A DNA stretch of 64,000 bases, from NCBI GenBank assembly GCA_004794785.1, contig SJOL01003815.1:128885-192884 (forward strand), written 5' to 3'. The notes beneath the pieces were generated by a model, which searched no databases, was not told where the DNA came from, and was given only the letters and a program-made list of their open reading frames with translations. Below, piece after piece: positions 12,065 through 24,600 of this stretch. The position numbers and the translations under genes were made by a program. Positions within the stretch are counted from its first letter, which is position 1, and each line of letters starts with the position of its first letter. Source of the stretch: Opisthorchis felineus (lineage: Eukaryota; Platyhelminthes; Trematoda; Opisthorchiida; Opisthorchiidae).

Positions 12065-15000
12065 GAATGGGTCTGTGGAGGACGGAATATCCCACCGTGG
12101 TAGATTTGCTGTCTGATTTAATCATATATAAAATACCTTAAATTCGAGGAAGATATTTGACCAAACTTGTCTCTGCTCGCATGAAAAAACCGAAATGCTT
12201 CTTCAGCTTAATGAGGTATTAGTTTTTGTACTACATACTGTAAATCGTTGGAAAAGGTTGGTGTAAGGTAAGTGCACAATCTTCATGCTAGTAAAAACGA
12301 GAAGACGCAGAACAACAAGCGTAAAAACTGCATTTTCTTTTCTCGATTGTGTATGCACAACAAGCAAAGTTTGTACCACAAGGGTGTTCCACTAAACAAC
12401 AAAATAAAAAGACTGGATGTCACGCATCAGTGGAGGAAGAGGGTGGTTTGTCCCAAAGGGGGGAAAGTTGATAGCTGAGGTTGTGAAGTTGGTAGCCGAA
12501 CCTTTCGGCGAGCTTGGAAGTTCTGTTATGAAAGGTTTCTTACCAACCTAGGTAAAATCACCATGACTGTGATGCAGTGGTGCTTCGTAAATCAGTGGTA
12601 CCTCGATGTGAAGGCGTTAAATGGTTTTGCACACGTGTTTATATACGTTCTGGTAGCCGAGATTCGGAGTTTGAATGTAAATGCCGTTTGGATGGTTGTC
12701 CTGATTAACTGGTTGAAAGATTTGTGTTCTCATTTGTCAGCGCACCATCGACCCTGGATGCTGACTGTCCTAATCGGTACATCGTCCATTACTCCGTTGG
12801 TTACACACCTGATATTGCCACCTTGTTCTCTTTTGTATTCAAATACTCCGGTTAAGTTAGCGATTTTATGCTTGCACGGATGCAGAGACTAGATCGAGCT
12901 GTTTATGGTAACTAACTGAACTAGTTTTAGGATCACGCTTGCATATGCTTCCTAGCTCATTATGCGCCTTCTTATTGCCAAGATCTTCAAGTTATCCAAG
13001 CCACACTGGTGACACTCTTCATCTTCGTGTAAGAAAATCAGGGTTGTTGGATCGTGTCTCCATATGACCCTCTTATGCTTGTGTTCACACTTGTGTTCGT
13101 TGAATTTGTTGCAGTTTGCCTGGCAGACAGCGTTGTCCCGATCCTCTTTTTCGATTTTGCCTTTTGGTATTGAAACAATGTTCTCAAATTAACATTCGGC
13201 TTTTTCATTTTAACGCCGACTTGATGCGGATAATCCTCATGGTGGTTGGGACAAACCCTAACTTTGCAGACGGATGGGTTTGATTTGGAGCTTAACCTAC
13301 TCTTGGCAAACATTCGTCGTTATATATTGTAGTTAAATTATATAGTTATACAATAATATATACCTATATGTAGTTACGCGCTATCCATGCTATTTAGTCG
13401 CCTCTGAAGGGCCGACAAATTCGTTTTGACGTTCTGCTTAGTCTTACTCTGTGTACTGATGAGTTCACCAGAGCAACATTTCGCTATGTGTTACTTCTTC
13501 AAAAAATCATCTTCTTATGTTGTTTTTTTACCGTGTCCAAGTTTCTGGCTTCACTGAAAAGCATTCTCACCAAACCACACTAACTCCAATTCTGAAGAAA
13601 CCTGGGACCACCACCGGTTTCGCATTTGTAAGGCAATCAAATCTTTGGATGCGTATTATGAAAGAGACTCAAAAGCAGACCGAAGTGCTGCTCAAAAGCA
13701 ACATTTAAAATATCATCAACATGACGTATGTTAAGCAATGCATCAATGGAAGTATCATAAATTTGCCCTTCTAAATTACAAAGAAAAAGACGAAGTTGAA
13801 CTACGTACGGCAAGGATAAGGCGAGTATTTTATCCACAAAACGGAATCAGATTGTTGAGAAGCTCAAATGGACTCAGACTGAAAATAAAATCCGTTTCAC
13901 GAAACGCAATCTTGGTAAATTAGGAGGCGAAGCAGATATAATATATTGTCTGGGAACTGAAATATTTCCAACTATAGAAAATTCGTAAAAGCCCTTTCGA
14001 CACTGTGAACCGTATAGAAAGCTCATTGGAATATCTTGAGAATTTGTCTCGCTTAAATAGTGTGCCCCTAAATTTTTGGAAACCAAATTGTTTTCGGTGT
14101 TCAAATCTTCGTTGGTGCCAGCTATTTATACCGCGGGTCTGTTATGTTTCCATGGGGAACAAATAGTTAAGACTGCTTCATAAGTTGTTTTTCTATCCGT
14201 TGTGGATATGCACCGGTCTTATAGCTCCTACCATGGAAACTAGGATGACCGTTTTGGACATATGGTCACTTTTCTTCAGGATGCCAGCACCGTAGTGCGG
14301 GTTCACAAACACAGGTGTCGTCATGGCTTCCACAGGTCGATAATGTTCTGGTAGCAGACAGAAACTAATTCGATTTATGAGAGATAAAATTCAATAGAGA
14401 TGACAAATGGCTTCATGTTGAGAAACCCAGTGTTGTCAAAATCAACAAACCTACGACTTGATTGTGTGAGTTTTCAAACTTGACTTGAGTGTGTTGAGGA
14501 GTGACGTTTAACTGGGTCGATCGGAATGGCAGCTCAGCGGAAAAAACGACCTCCAGAGGTTCCCACACTAGGGCTTGAGTCAGTCCCGAATCTGACCTAA
14601 CCTACAGAAGCGTTAGGGCTTATCTCAACCTCAAGAAGAATTACTTTTTAATCTAGCTGTCAGAATGCGTCCACTTCTTCTCATCACAAGTTATCTACAG
14701 GTTCATTTGCATAGCTGAGCATTTCTCAAAAGAAATATTACATGCAAACTGACAAGAATCACATACAAAATAAATGAATACATGATTCCCCGAATCATCA
14801 GTAGCCTGACGTGTGTTGAAACCAGATCATCTCCGTGACCCAAGTATTCATTACGTATGTGCGTATTACTCATATCTACCGTGGAACTAAAAATAACCTC
14901 CCCGACGATCCCATATACAACAACCTTCGTCACGCTTTTTACGTCTACGGCCAGGGACAGAAAACGCAAATTACCATCTCTTTGGTCAAGTCTTTTTCCA

Positions 15001-17190
15001 CTTTTAACGAGACGGATTAAAGGAAGTTACTGTACCAAACCAGCGACGCATTTAAACAAAATCAAGTTTCAGCACCCACCGCACATTTCAACAAGCTAAC
15101 TTCTTTCCATGAAGACTGTGCTGACTATGATCTCCTTGCGAACAATGAAGAATCAGTATAACCTTTTTCCCAGTGATGGAATGTCCAATTAACTCAGTGT
15201 TATGGACGAGACACGTGGCTGCTTAAATCAGTGCCAGCCAAACCAACCGAGCCAGCTGTGTATTTCCGACCCGGTACATTACTTCGTTCTTCATTCGGCG
15301 AAATCACGAGACTGTTACCTTCTGTCGTTGGGTTTTACCAAGGAAGATAACAAATACGTATTCCGGGATTAAAGTTTTGCTGAGATGTAGTGGCGTGTCA
15401 AGAACAGAAAGATACCTCATTAACTCTGTCAAATATATTCCATTGCTGTAAGCAGTGCACTAATACTATGTATAAACATGTTCTTGTGTAACGGTTAGCT
15501 ATGCGATTTGTAGCTCACGTTTCAAGATAGGCAGTCGAACGATTGAGAGAAATATGTACGCCATGTGGGTAGGCAACCTAAAACAGCTATTACACTCTCT
15601 AGGCTAAGTTGCAACCGAAGGTGGGTTTCGGAAATCGGTTGGTGTGAATGGGTTTCTGAAGACCAACACAACCCAATGTATTTTTGTGCAGAAAACGAAT
15701 TTAGTTTGGCTACCAGTTTGGAGACATTTGTTTTGGTGTCACAGAGGTATATTCACATATATATACCACCCTCTGGATGAGCTTTAGTGTCACAATAGTT
15801 CTGTGGGACATTGTGGCTGGAACTAATTTCATTAATTTTCACACATTACAGAATTTCTAAACAGCAGCTTCCCGACGAACAGCAGGGAGTATCTGTAGTA
15901 CGATAAGTCGTATTGCGAGACAATCTGGCAGTAAAATTGTAGTGTTGACTAAGATCGGATGGTGAGAACAGTAGAGTGCTTTCCTTAAGTCACCAGCACT
16001 TTCATATTTATAGAAACGGCAATGTTGGCCTCGAAGGAAGCAAAGGTTATAATGAAAATCACTCCTGAGCACCGCACGCAGTTACCACCCAGCAGTTGAC
16101 CGTGACCAACCGTACATTTTCCATCACGGTCAAAATACTTCGAAAATCCAGAGTATGGTGTTTCTTCTCCACATGCAGTATCATTATGGGTAGGACCGTC
16201 ACAGTTTACTCCCTGTGCCTTTAGCCAGATCATACCCTCACTGCCTCATAATTCAGATCTTAAAGACTTGAGGTGGGGTCCCCTGGGAGGATCCTTCCAG
16301 GCTCCGTATTGTATATTCCCACGACTCTGCACCTGACGTGGATTGTAAAGAATTGGATCTTCCGTGACCTAGAACTTGCAAAGTGAGGACACTTTTTGTT
16401 AAGGATTGAGCAGACAGAAAGGTTAAACAAACTTTTGCCATTTAAAAAAAATATTAAAATGCTGCAGGATAGATCTGGGACACAGCTAGCTGTGGTTACA
16501 AGTTACATTGGAATGGAGCAACATAAAAATGGCTGACGTGCTCATTGCGTCGGATTCTCAGACACAGTCCAAATGAAGTAGAACATACCGGATAAACTGA
16601 ACTTCATCAACTCGAGAATGATGGCCCTCATTATCCGGCTACCCAGGGTTTACCAGCACCATCAGTGTCTTTGTCCCAAAAATGTCACACGCAGATGAGA
16701 AAAAGAACACAGTCCACGACCATCTGTCGAAATTAGTCGGACCTTTGTCTTTGACCAACACTCTCTTACTGTTGAGCGGTATCAGTGCATCGTTTGGCAG
16801 AAACTCGGAGACCTGGAGGGAGTTTTGGGTCCATTTGGAATCTGCGAATGAATGACAATGACAATGGACAACCAACGACGACGTGTGCAGCAATGGATTT
16901 TTCAAAAATAAACACATGCATTAACGTGGGATGGATTTCCTTATTATCCAAGGAGTAGATGAAGAGACGCAATCGACTAACTTATCTTACGGCAAACTGA
17001 TATTTGTAACGTAATTGGGAAGCTGCCAGGTCGCAAACTAATTTAGATCTGAGGCAACTGAATAACCAGAAGAATACACCGGAGAATACACCGCCACAAA
17101 CGCTAGCGAATACCCAAGCCATAAAACAAATCGAAAGCCTGTAGGCCCAGATATGAACAAATATTCAATCAGCTGCTGCGCATACAATTA
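12065..17190. other. No supported gene
   Basis: Scattered open frames (12563-12892 plus, 13038-13313 minus, 16639-16917 minus and others) lack convincing splice borders or known motifs. The exception is a dispersed motif copy at 12504-12541, listed separately. There are no clear tandem arrays. Confidence 0.5.
12504..12541 (-). repeat. Copy of a dispersed retroelement-tail-like motif
   Basis: On the minus strand this stretch reads approximately GAAACCTTTCATAACAGAAC followed by TTCCAAGCTCGCCGAA. That resembles the motif at 53480-53530 (GACGAAACGTTTGCAAGTCA then ATTGCCAAGCTCGGCGAA) and those at 24186-24320. I associate this wording with Penelope-like or LINE element ends in flukes, from memory only. 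Confidence 0.4.
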
Positions 17191-17199
17191 AGCTAGAAC

Positions 17200-17450
17200 A
17201 AAAATGAACCCCAGATAGGTTTGATGAGAATGACTGATCTATATCCACCATGACTCAAGAGAAGAATATGGAGCTCACCAAAACAGTCCAAGCTCAGAAC
17301 AATGCAGCGGCCCGGAAGAAAATTGGAGCCTGCAGGACCAAGCCTTTGAAACACTTGAAAAATACAAAAAATGATTGGTGGATTAAATGAATTAAAGAGC
17401 TTCGAACCCACTCAGAAAGTCATTGGCACAGCGAATCACTTACCGGACGG
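17200..17450 (+). mobile_element. Possible LINE linker relic
   Basis: The plus-strand frames include RKKIGACRTKPLKHLKN followed by NDWW and KELRTHS. These resemble the segment between endonuclease and reverse transcriptase in RTE-like elements, where a basic stretch precedes WW.NRAKELE. Frames are broken and no diagnostic catalytic motif is present. The opposite orientation to the RT remnant at 18.5-18.9 kb argues against a single element. Confidence 0.28.
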
Positions 17451-18499
17451 ATAAAAATGTGTTGATCAAAAGTTCAAAAGATTTGTCTGATAGAAGACAA
17501 ACGAACGGGTGAAAACGCCACAATAACGAAACTCCATAAACCTGGAAGCTCAAGTTTTTAGCAATACTTAAACCCAACGACTCAAAATAGTCTCACACGG
17601 GAGGTGCTGATTTGTGCCACATAGATCATTTGTCTTAGCATATACTAAAGACCTACCAACAACCTCGGAACCAATGACAGTCACAGGTGGACTGCTAAAT
17701 GGGAGAGCATCAAGAACGTCGCTCGTTTGTGAAACTGTTCAAGCTGTGAGGACCAATGATAAAGTAAGAACTTCCACAGTTGCTATGTGCAATCCGGATG
17801 GAACACGCTGAGCATCAGTTTAAAGATGCATTCACAATTCCACTGTATAGAAAGAACGGAAGTTGAAATATAATGAACAGCTACGACGGTCACGGCCTAC
17901 CACGCACAGTAGCCGTTGTCGTGGCTTGTGTCATGATGCGACAAGTCGCTGGAATTCTTGAGACAAAAGTTTCTGAACAGCACCGTGGAATTTGAGGCAA
18001 CCAAATTAGGAGACGGGTCTGTCTGTCAACAGTGCTAGACAGATTGGACGACTGCGCACTGTAGGTACACAATAAGTTTTCATAAGTTTTCGTGAAGCTG
18101 AATTTCTTTTGCTACATGGAAGCTGCTTATACCGACGTTATTCTAAGGGAGAAAGATCTGTAGATAAGTATCATGAAGTCTGTTGAGGGCTATCATCCAG
18201 CCTAAGCAAAATGGCGAAGAGTGAGCACCAATATCACTCCTTTAACACCTGGGTCTCTACCACGTCCTTCAATTCACAGAAGAATCCGAGGGATGCTACA
18301 CTTCTGGAGAGATGCTAATTACAACATCCTGGGAAGGTTAAACCAGCAGTAAAATGATTTGTGTTACTGTTGTATCAGAACCGTAGTGTCATTCAACTGT
18401 TGACAAGAAATCGAGACAGAATTAACCGTGGTGGTAAAAAACGTAAAACTTACACGGGCAGTTCACCAGTACACTTGAGTGGTTTGGCGTAAGTACGCT

Positions 18500-18912
18500 G
18501 GTGATCAAGATGTCTGGTTTTACTTAGGAATATGTGACCGCGGCCGTAGTTTTCCCCAGCATTGCATGACCAGATAGCGCGCTTGCGATCGAACACACAA
18601 ATGCATCGTAACTCAAAACTCATAATGCTGATGAGGGTGATAGTTCACCAAGGCGTGTTTGTTTCAGTTGACGCTTGCTCGTTTGGGAAATGTACTGTCC
18701 GGCACTCAAGGTGAACGGTAAAGTCAAAACATCTCGTGAATGCTTTGTACGTGGAATCTGTCGAGCTTCCGGATGTGCCATCGATTTGGTGTCCGTGTTT
18801 CACTACCATACAGTAGTGAAGGCAGTACGACTTCCCGGTATAATGCAACCTCGGTATCCGTGCCGGTTGTAGCTGCTCCAAAAGCGTTAATATAGATAAC
18901 CGAAAGCAGCAT
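18500..18912 (-). mobile_element. Decayed LINE, C-terminal reverse-transcriptase region
   Basis: The minus-strand frame contains EVALYREVVLPSLLYGSETR, NRWHIRKLDRFHVQSI and then broken sequence. This matches the end of the RT domain and the following region of CR1/RTE-type LINE ORFs, usually K.Y.AVVLP.LLYG.ETW..YRRH...L..FH..CLR. The conserved ETW reads ETR. Downstream frames (about 18700-18500) keep only hints of the family's C-terminal tail. The copy is a pseudogene. The 5' limit is uncertain; weakly similar text may extend to about 19.2 kb. Confidence 0.65.
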
Positions 18913-20542
18913 TAACCGTGCAAGCCACGTAGTTCAGTGTCGACAGTCACCTTCATGGACGGTGAGCAGGAGTTCCCAAATATGCTATGTCGCTACCTAT
19001 AATTCGAATATTGGTTTCCATTACTGTAACCCCCGGGGAGTTATTAAAGAAGAACGCTTTTGCCCCAAACGAGCTGCTGTGGCGAAAGAATGCAATTCGG
19101 CTTCTGAAAATGTAATCAGCCGCCGCAGATGCAGCACACAGATCTTTGACTTTCTTTTGGTCGCAGCTTTTCTCATGTATTGCTTGGTCCAAGTCCACTT
19201 TGTTCTTAATTCATGTGGTGCCGCTGAATTGGACAAACTGACATTTGAGAAACAAGTAGCCGAAAAGACTTTGACTGTTGCAACGGCTGCTTGAGCCTGA
19301 ATTTAAATGACTCCGTTCCAAGCCAAGAGATCTTCTTCAGAGCCAGTCCCACTTTAGATCGTGTTAAGGCGTCACTCGTAATGCAATTATCGCATAGCAC
19401 CACCATAGTTATCAGCAATTTTCTAGGTTCCTTGTGTCGAGCAATGACATTATCCAAACCTATCCATATTTTATGTTTGAATATACTCAAGTTGCGATGA
19501 GCAATACAGTAGGAGGAGGAGGTTTGTAATTTTACGGATCGTTTTGCGGATCGACTGCCTCGGACAACCTTTCCTTGTTTGTTTGATATGACCGATTCAT
19601 ATGTCGGGAATAATAGGCGGTCAGCTAACGGTTAAGAATCACTCGAAGAACCCATCCTACCTGACTGCTGGTTAGAACGTTTTGGGGTAGATACAATGAG
19701 AAAATCCATCTTCACAGCCGAAGCCGAACAGTCGTTGTTTTTGCGTTGACGCAATTCAGTCTGTCCAATATTTCTCCATTCAACTGGCTGGCCATTGTAT
19801 ATGAGACCGCATGTTTCTGTCGGCCAGCATGTGACGTCCCGGATCAGTAGAATGTGGGTACAGTTTTCTATGATCTTATTTGATCGGCCAATTCAGTTTT
19901 TCTTGTAGCAGCTACGTGAACTTGATAGCTTTTCAGCTCCTGGGCCATAAGTGCTTTACGTCTTTCTTCCATCTCCGACGAGAAGGATCCAAACATTCCA
20001 GACTCCCAGTCGAATTTTGTGGGTCTTCTGTTATCTTCGTTTGTGAATTGAAGATGGTGCAATTTTCAAATCGTCGATGCCTACTGCTTGTTCCGGGTCC
20101 TTTGATCCAGCCGTGTGAGCGGTACTCCCTTTTTTAAGACGGGTTCAATATTGAGTCTGAAGGTATAACCATCTGATTCCTAATGCAGCTGCGAAAGGCA
20201 CGGGCATATCCCACTTAGTTTCAAGTGTATTGCAACAATGATATAAAGCATGCCGACAATCACGATAACCCGTTGGATCGCGTTGTAATTAGGGTTGACC
20301 AATCGTAACCGAACCTTTCCGCAGAGAAGATACTATCTCTGCTACCAATGAATGCACCCGAGCTGTCAATATTCCAACACATTATTTCAGCCGTGTTTGT
20401 GCCGTAAGTAGGTGAATACAGTTTCATTAACTTTGTTTCAATCTAGATTTGAACACAAGAACTGCAACTTAAATGTGGAATGTGCTTCACTAAACAAAAA
20501 TCCCGAAGATAAAAAGTGAATAAAAAAGAATTCACCTTTTAC

Positions 20543-21082
20543 TTTTCCATTAAATGAGTAAAACTTCGAGATTTCTCGTCCAGGATATAACCTACAAGTC
20601 TTGAATATGATGGCAAATATAAGAACAAGAAGAAACACCGTTAGTTCGAACAACAAATGAATAACAGAAAGCGGCAGCGCTGGACTCAAGTTTGATCTGA
20701 TTAAGGTGGTTTGCACCTACAGCCAATCCAAAATTGTCCAGGTCTTAAGCTTCAGTGGTACCACTTGACTGAGTAGTCCTGGCGTGCTGGTTAGTCTTTC
20801 AACACAATTGGAACAGGTACCAAGTCGCCGTTTGAGACTTTGTATAAACCAACCACCAAACGAATCCGCCAGACGTTAACACTTTCGTCCGTTCAGGTGT
20901 GCAATTTCAGTCACGTCCAGCATGCAGTGACTGAGTAGTGGTAGCACGCTCATCTTGCATCTAGAATGTTCAGGGTAGAACTGAAAGCCTGGCCAAGGAT
21001 ATGTACCGCTGCTGAGTTCAAATAAGAGCGGGACACGAGTCACCCAATTACCCATTTTGGTGTCATCTAACAATAACTGGAC
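20543..21082 (-). CDS. Unknown membrane protein, two consecutive exons (join 21082-20883, 20696-20543)
   Basis: Exon 21082-20883 starts in phase 0 after GTGGTATTATTCAG and ends at a modest GTGTTA donor. It encodes an extracellular-looking segment with VQLLLDDTKMGNWVTRVPLL, GTYPWPGFQF and several Cys/His. Exon 20696-20543 follows CACCTTAATCAG in the matching phase and encodes a hydrophobic helix (about LPLSVIHLLFELTVFLLVLI). A basic, cytoplasm-like stretch (KTCRLYPGREISKF) comes next, and the exon ends at a GTAAAA donor in phase 0. The layout suggests a single-pass type I membrane protein, but I recognise no domain. Exon 21547-21345, upstream on the same strand, may or may not belong; its stop codon argues against a direct link. 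Confidence 0.42.
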
Positions 21083-21344
21083 CTGAATAATACCACTCGA
21101 AGTAGGACAGGAATTAGACAATTAAAAATATTTTTGATAAACAAGTTTAGCAACTACAAACGTAGTTGATTTCTATCTATGCTTCAAGGTCTTTTGAGAC
21201 CCAAATGAGCAAAATAATACAAATCAGTGCATTTTTAAGCTAAGCTGCTTGTTCCACCTAATGCAATCTTTCGGTTTAATTGAATGGCTACCACATAAAG
21301 TGTTCATCTCCTGCAACCACATGGCGCCGATTCAAGGGCCTTAT

Positions 21345-21547
21345 TTATGTGTCCTGTTTCTTCGAACCCCTAATATCTGTAAAAAACGTATCAATCAAAA
21401 CTTTTGAAGCCTGTTCATGCATGTACAACTCTTCTGAAATAAAATTAGATATGTAAAATATTTTGCTATTTTTTCCAAGTATAGTGTCCAGGAAAATTTG
21501 AGTTAAATTTATGTATTTTATCCGGTTTTTGAAGAAACCTGGTTCTG
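21345..21547 (-). CDS. Candidate terminal exon, unknown
   Basis: After a pyrimidine-rich acceptor (TTTTACTATACTGTAACAAG then AACAG), 66 codons stay open in phase 1 and end at TAA. A second good acceptor (AATTTTATTTCAG) lies inside and would give a shorter exon in the same phase. The text is Lys/Asn/Ile/Phe-rich and ends DTFFTDIRGSKKQDT. The AT-rich composition lowers confidence. Function unknown. Confidence 0.33.
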
Positions 21548-21607
21548 CTGTTCTTGTTACAGTATAGTAAAATAAACGTTCACACGAACAGTACGAGTAT
21601 TTTTTCA

Positions 21608-24600
21608 AATTTTACATATTGTTTAAAAACTGTAATCTGAGTATGAGAAAGTAAACGATTTTTTTGAATCCAGTCCACCTGTAAAGCGTCAGCAGATTCT
21701 CTACACGACAGATGCCTCCTAAGTTATCATGAGTAACTAAAAATTCCATATAAGTGAAGAAAGGCCGCATCGGAACAGATGCTCACTGTTTTCCAGTGAG
21801 TCGAGTTTGGCTTGGGACCCTTGGTTTGGCATGCGTCGATGATACTGAGCTATTTAATTGTCCTGAAAATGTTCACAATAACATCTGATACTCCTGCCCT
21901 CGCAGGCGTTTGCACAATTGACTTGAGTAAAATGTTCTTTCTCAGGAATATCAAAATGCCACTATCCAAAATGAACCAATTACCACATAACACATTAACT
22001 CTTACACTATTGTCTGTTTCCGGAGAAATAGTCTTGAGGGGGCAGTCTGTTGCAAGTGTTTCGCCTGAAAGTTGATTGTCTTTAGTCTTAAGTCTTTCGT
22101 TGTTGACTTCGCCTTAGGGAGAGCACTCCATATTTATTGACATCCAGCCAAATATCAGCGTGGGAAAATTTAATCTAAATCGCAATAACACCACCAAACA
22201 CGCTTGACTGGTAATATTAAAACAATTTCACTCCTCAAATGCTCAAATAGCCACAAAATAGGACACCAAAAGATCTTCTGGCCTACTTGGTTGTGTTTTG
22301 CTTCTAGTCTAATGGATCTTCACATTACGAGTATTGTGTACTGGTTTGCCTTTATCTTTGGGCAATTCATTCGGCCACAACATTAAGTTGGTTAAACTTC
22401 ATTTGCTTTCATCAAACTTACAGAGCTAATCCATCAGAATTAGCCAGTGGTCACGTTCTACGGTCTCTGATGCAAAGTACAGCCCAATCCTAATCCACAT
22501 GTTTGAAAAACAAGCGTAATTGCTAGGAATGACCAAGCATATTTGTATTCCGCCGTAGTTGTTCGATGCTTGTTTATGCAAAAGAGTGGTTGTTCTTCCT
22601 GCTACGCAAACGAAACCAACTGATTCTGGGTCACAAACAGTAAACAGAGAGTTACACGGTCACCCTGACTTGCTGCACGTGCGCGCTATGATACTAGGGC
22701 TATCAGCTTTTTCCTAGTACCTATTCCCGTTTTCACATTAGGATCTCCGAATCAGAAACAAACCTATCGAAAATTACTGGATACATGTTCATTACAAACA
22801 CCAAGCCATTGTGCTACAAGAAGACGAAACACTGTTGCGGCCAGGATATAGTGTCGTCCAGTGAGTGGTTTTAAGGTAGGTTAAAGTAAGTCCCACTTGC
22901 TGTCGATCCAACTGAGGTCTATTTGCAAGATATGATTCCTAAAAGATCAGAATGTTAGCTTTTATTACCTAAGTAAAGATCATCTTGCGGTTTATCTGTA
23001 TTTGAGCGCACACAAACATAGAAGTGAGTGGACGGCGTCTTGTGATCAGTTTATTTAGATCAAAAATGTTAGTTGATATATTTCATACTAATCAACCAAG
23101 ATACTACCTACGAAGAGGAAGGCGGATAAGGGGGGTCACGAGTGGAACACCGTGCAGAAGGTTGGCTAGGGTCGCATCAAAAGAGAGGTCAAGTTTTACT
23201 ATGAGCGTTAGACTATTTCAGTGACTACCAGTACTCGTTCGAAATCCACAAAGACGAAGCATATTCTTTGTTAAACCTAAACATCCTGCACTATTGTTTT
23301 AGGTGGTAAAATCACGCCTCCAGGAAGCACAGACTTGAAAAAGGGTATTTGGCTACAAGAAGACGTCTGCTCAAGACATTTTAAACAATTTTTGTGCGTT
23401 AGCTTCATACGGGGGTTTTGGGAATTGGTGATTCTCTGATGAGTTAAAGAGAAATTCCCGCGAGGATGGAGGGCTATCGGACAATCCGAAATGGCATACA
23501 AACGATTACTCCAAGCGCAATGGCATTAGGTTGTTAGGTATCCCGTCGTCGTTTGTGGGTCCAATAAGCATTCACTGTTTGATAGAGTGACTCACTTGCA
23601 CATAGTAAAAACCCCACAAAAGCGCGGTAATCAAATCATACTCTTTTTTACCTTTACTGACCGGTCCAAAGTAAGAACTCCAAAATTTTATAAAATAGCT
23701 GGGGTATCCAGTCAGGAATGGTAACTACAGACAATCACAAATATAAATATAATATACCAAAGAGCTGAATACTAAGCATGGGTTATTTTCTTAAAAAAAG
23801 CGGCCACAGACAGGAAGTATGCCCATATTGTACATCTCATTATTTTAATGCAATGCGATGGGTTCCATATCAAACCAAGTTTTGTCCGTAATAGCATTTC
23901 GCACCGACGTAGCATCTTTAAATGCTACTTCCAGATGTTGAAACATTTGTCGTCATTTGTACTCCCCAGACACTTAGGCTTTAGAACACTCACTGCAACT
24001 TTAAGTGGCCTATGTTAAAAGAGAGGAAAAAGTAGGGCACGCAGTATAAGACCAGGACAATGTAGGCAGATATGAATGGTGAAGGGCCACACGGAAGACG
24101 ACTAGAAATGAAGTCCACACAAAAGCAGATTTGCTTGGTTATATTGCGGAATATAGGTGGCTTGGGTGCTCTGCTTGGTTGTTGGTCTGTTCATCGAGGT
24201 TGGCAGTTGGATTGCAAGTGTTTCATCATGTGTTTAGATGACACTCAACCCTCAATGACGTGGTCACTTTGGTTGAAGATGAAATGATTGTAATCTAACT
24301 GTCAAGCTCGGCGAACAGACTAACAACCCTCTAGACGTATAAATAAATTTGCTTTGCTCGCTTTGACACATTGATAGATGCTTAACACACAATCACTGCT
24401 TTCTAAAACCTGTCTTTCTGTTACAGATATTATCTCATACAATTTTACCCATTGACGACTTGTAGAGTAATGTTCAACCAACTTAGCGTTCAGGTGCGTC
24501 GCTAAAATTGAGAATAAACTTTGGCACGTGGTTAGAAGCAAAAAATGAACACTAAAAGTTTCGGTGATGCATTTTGCTTTCCAGTAGATCAACCGTCTGC

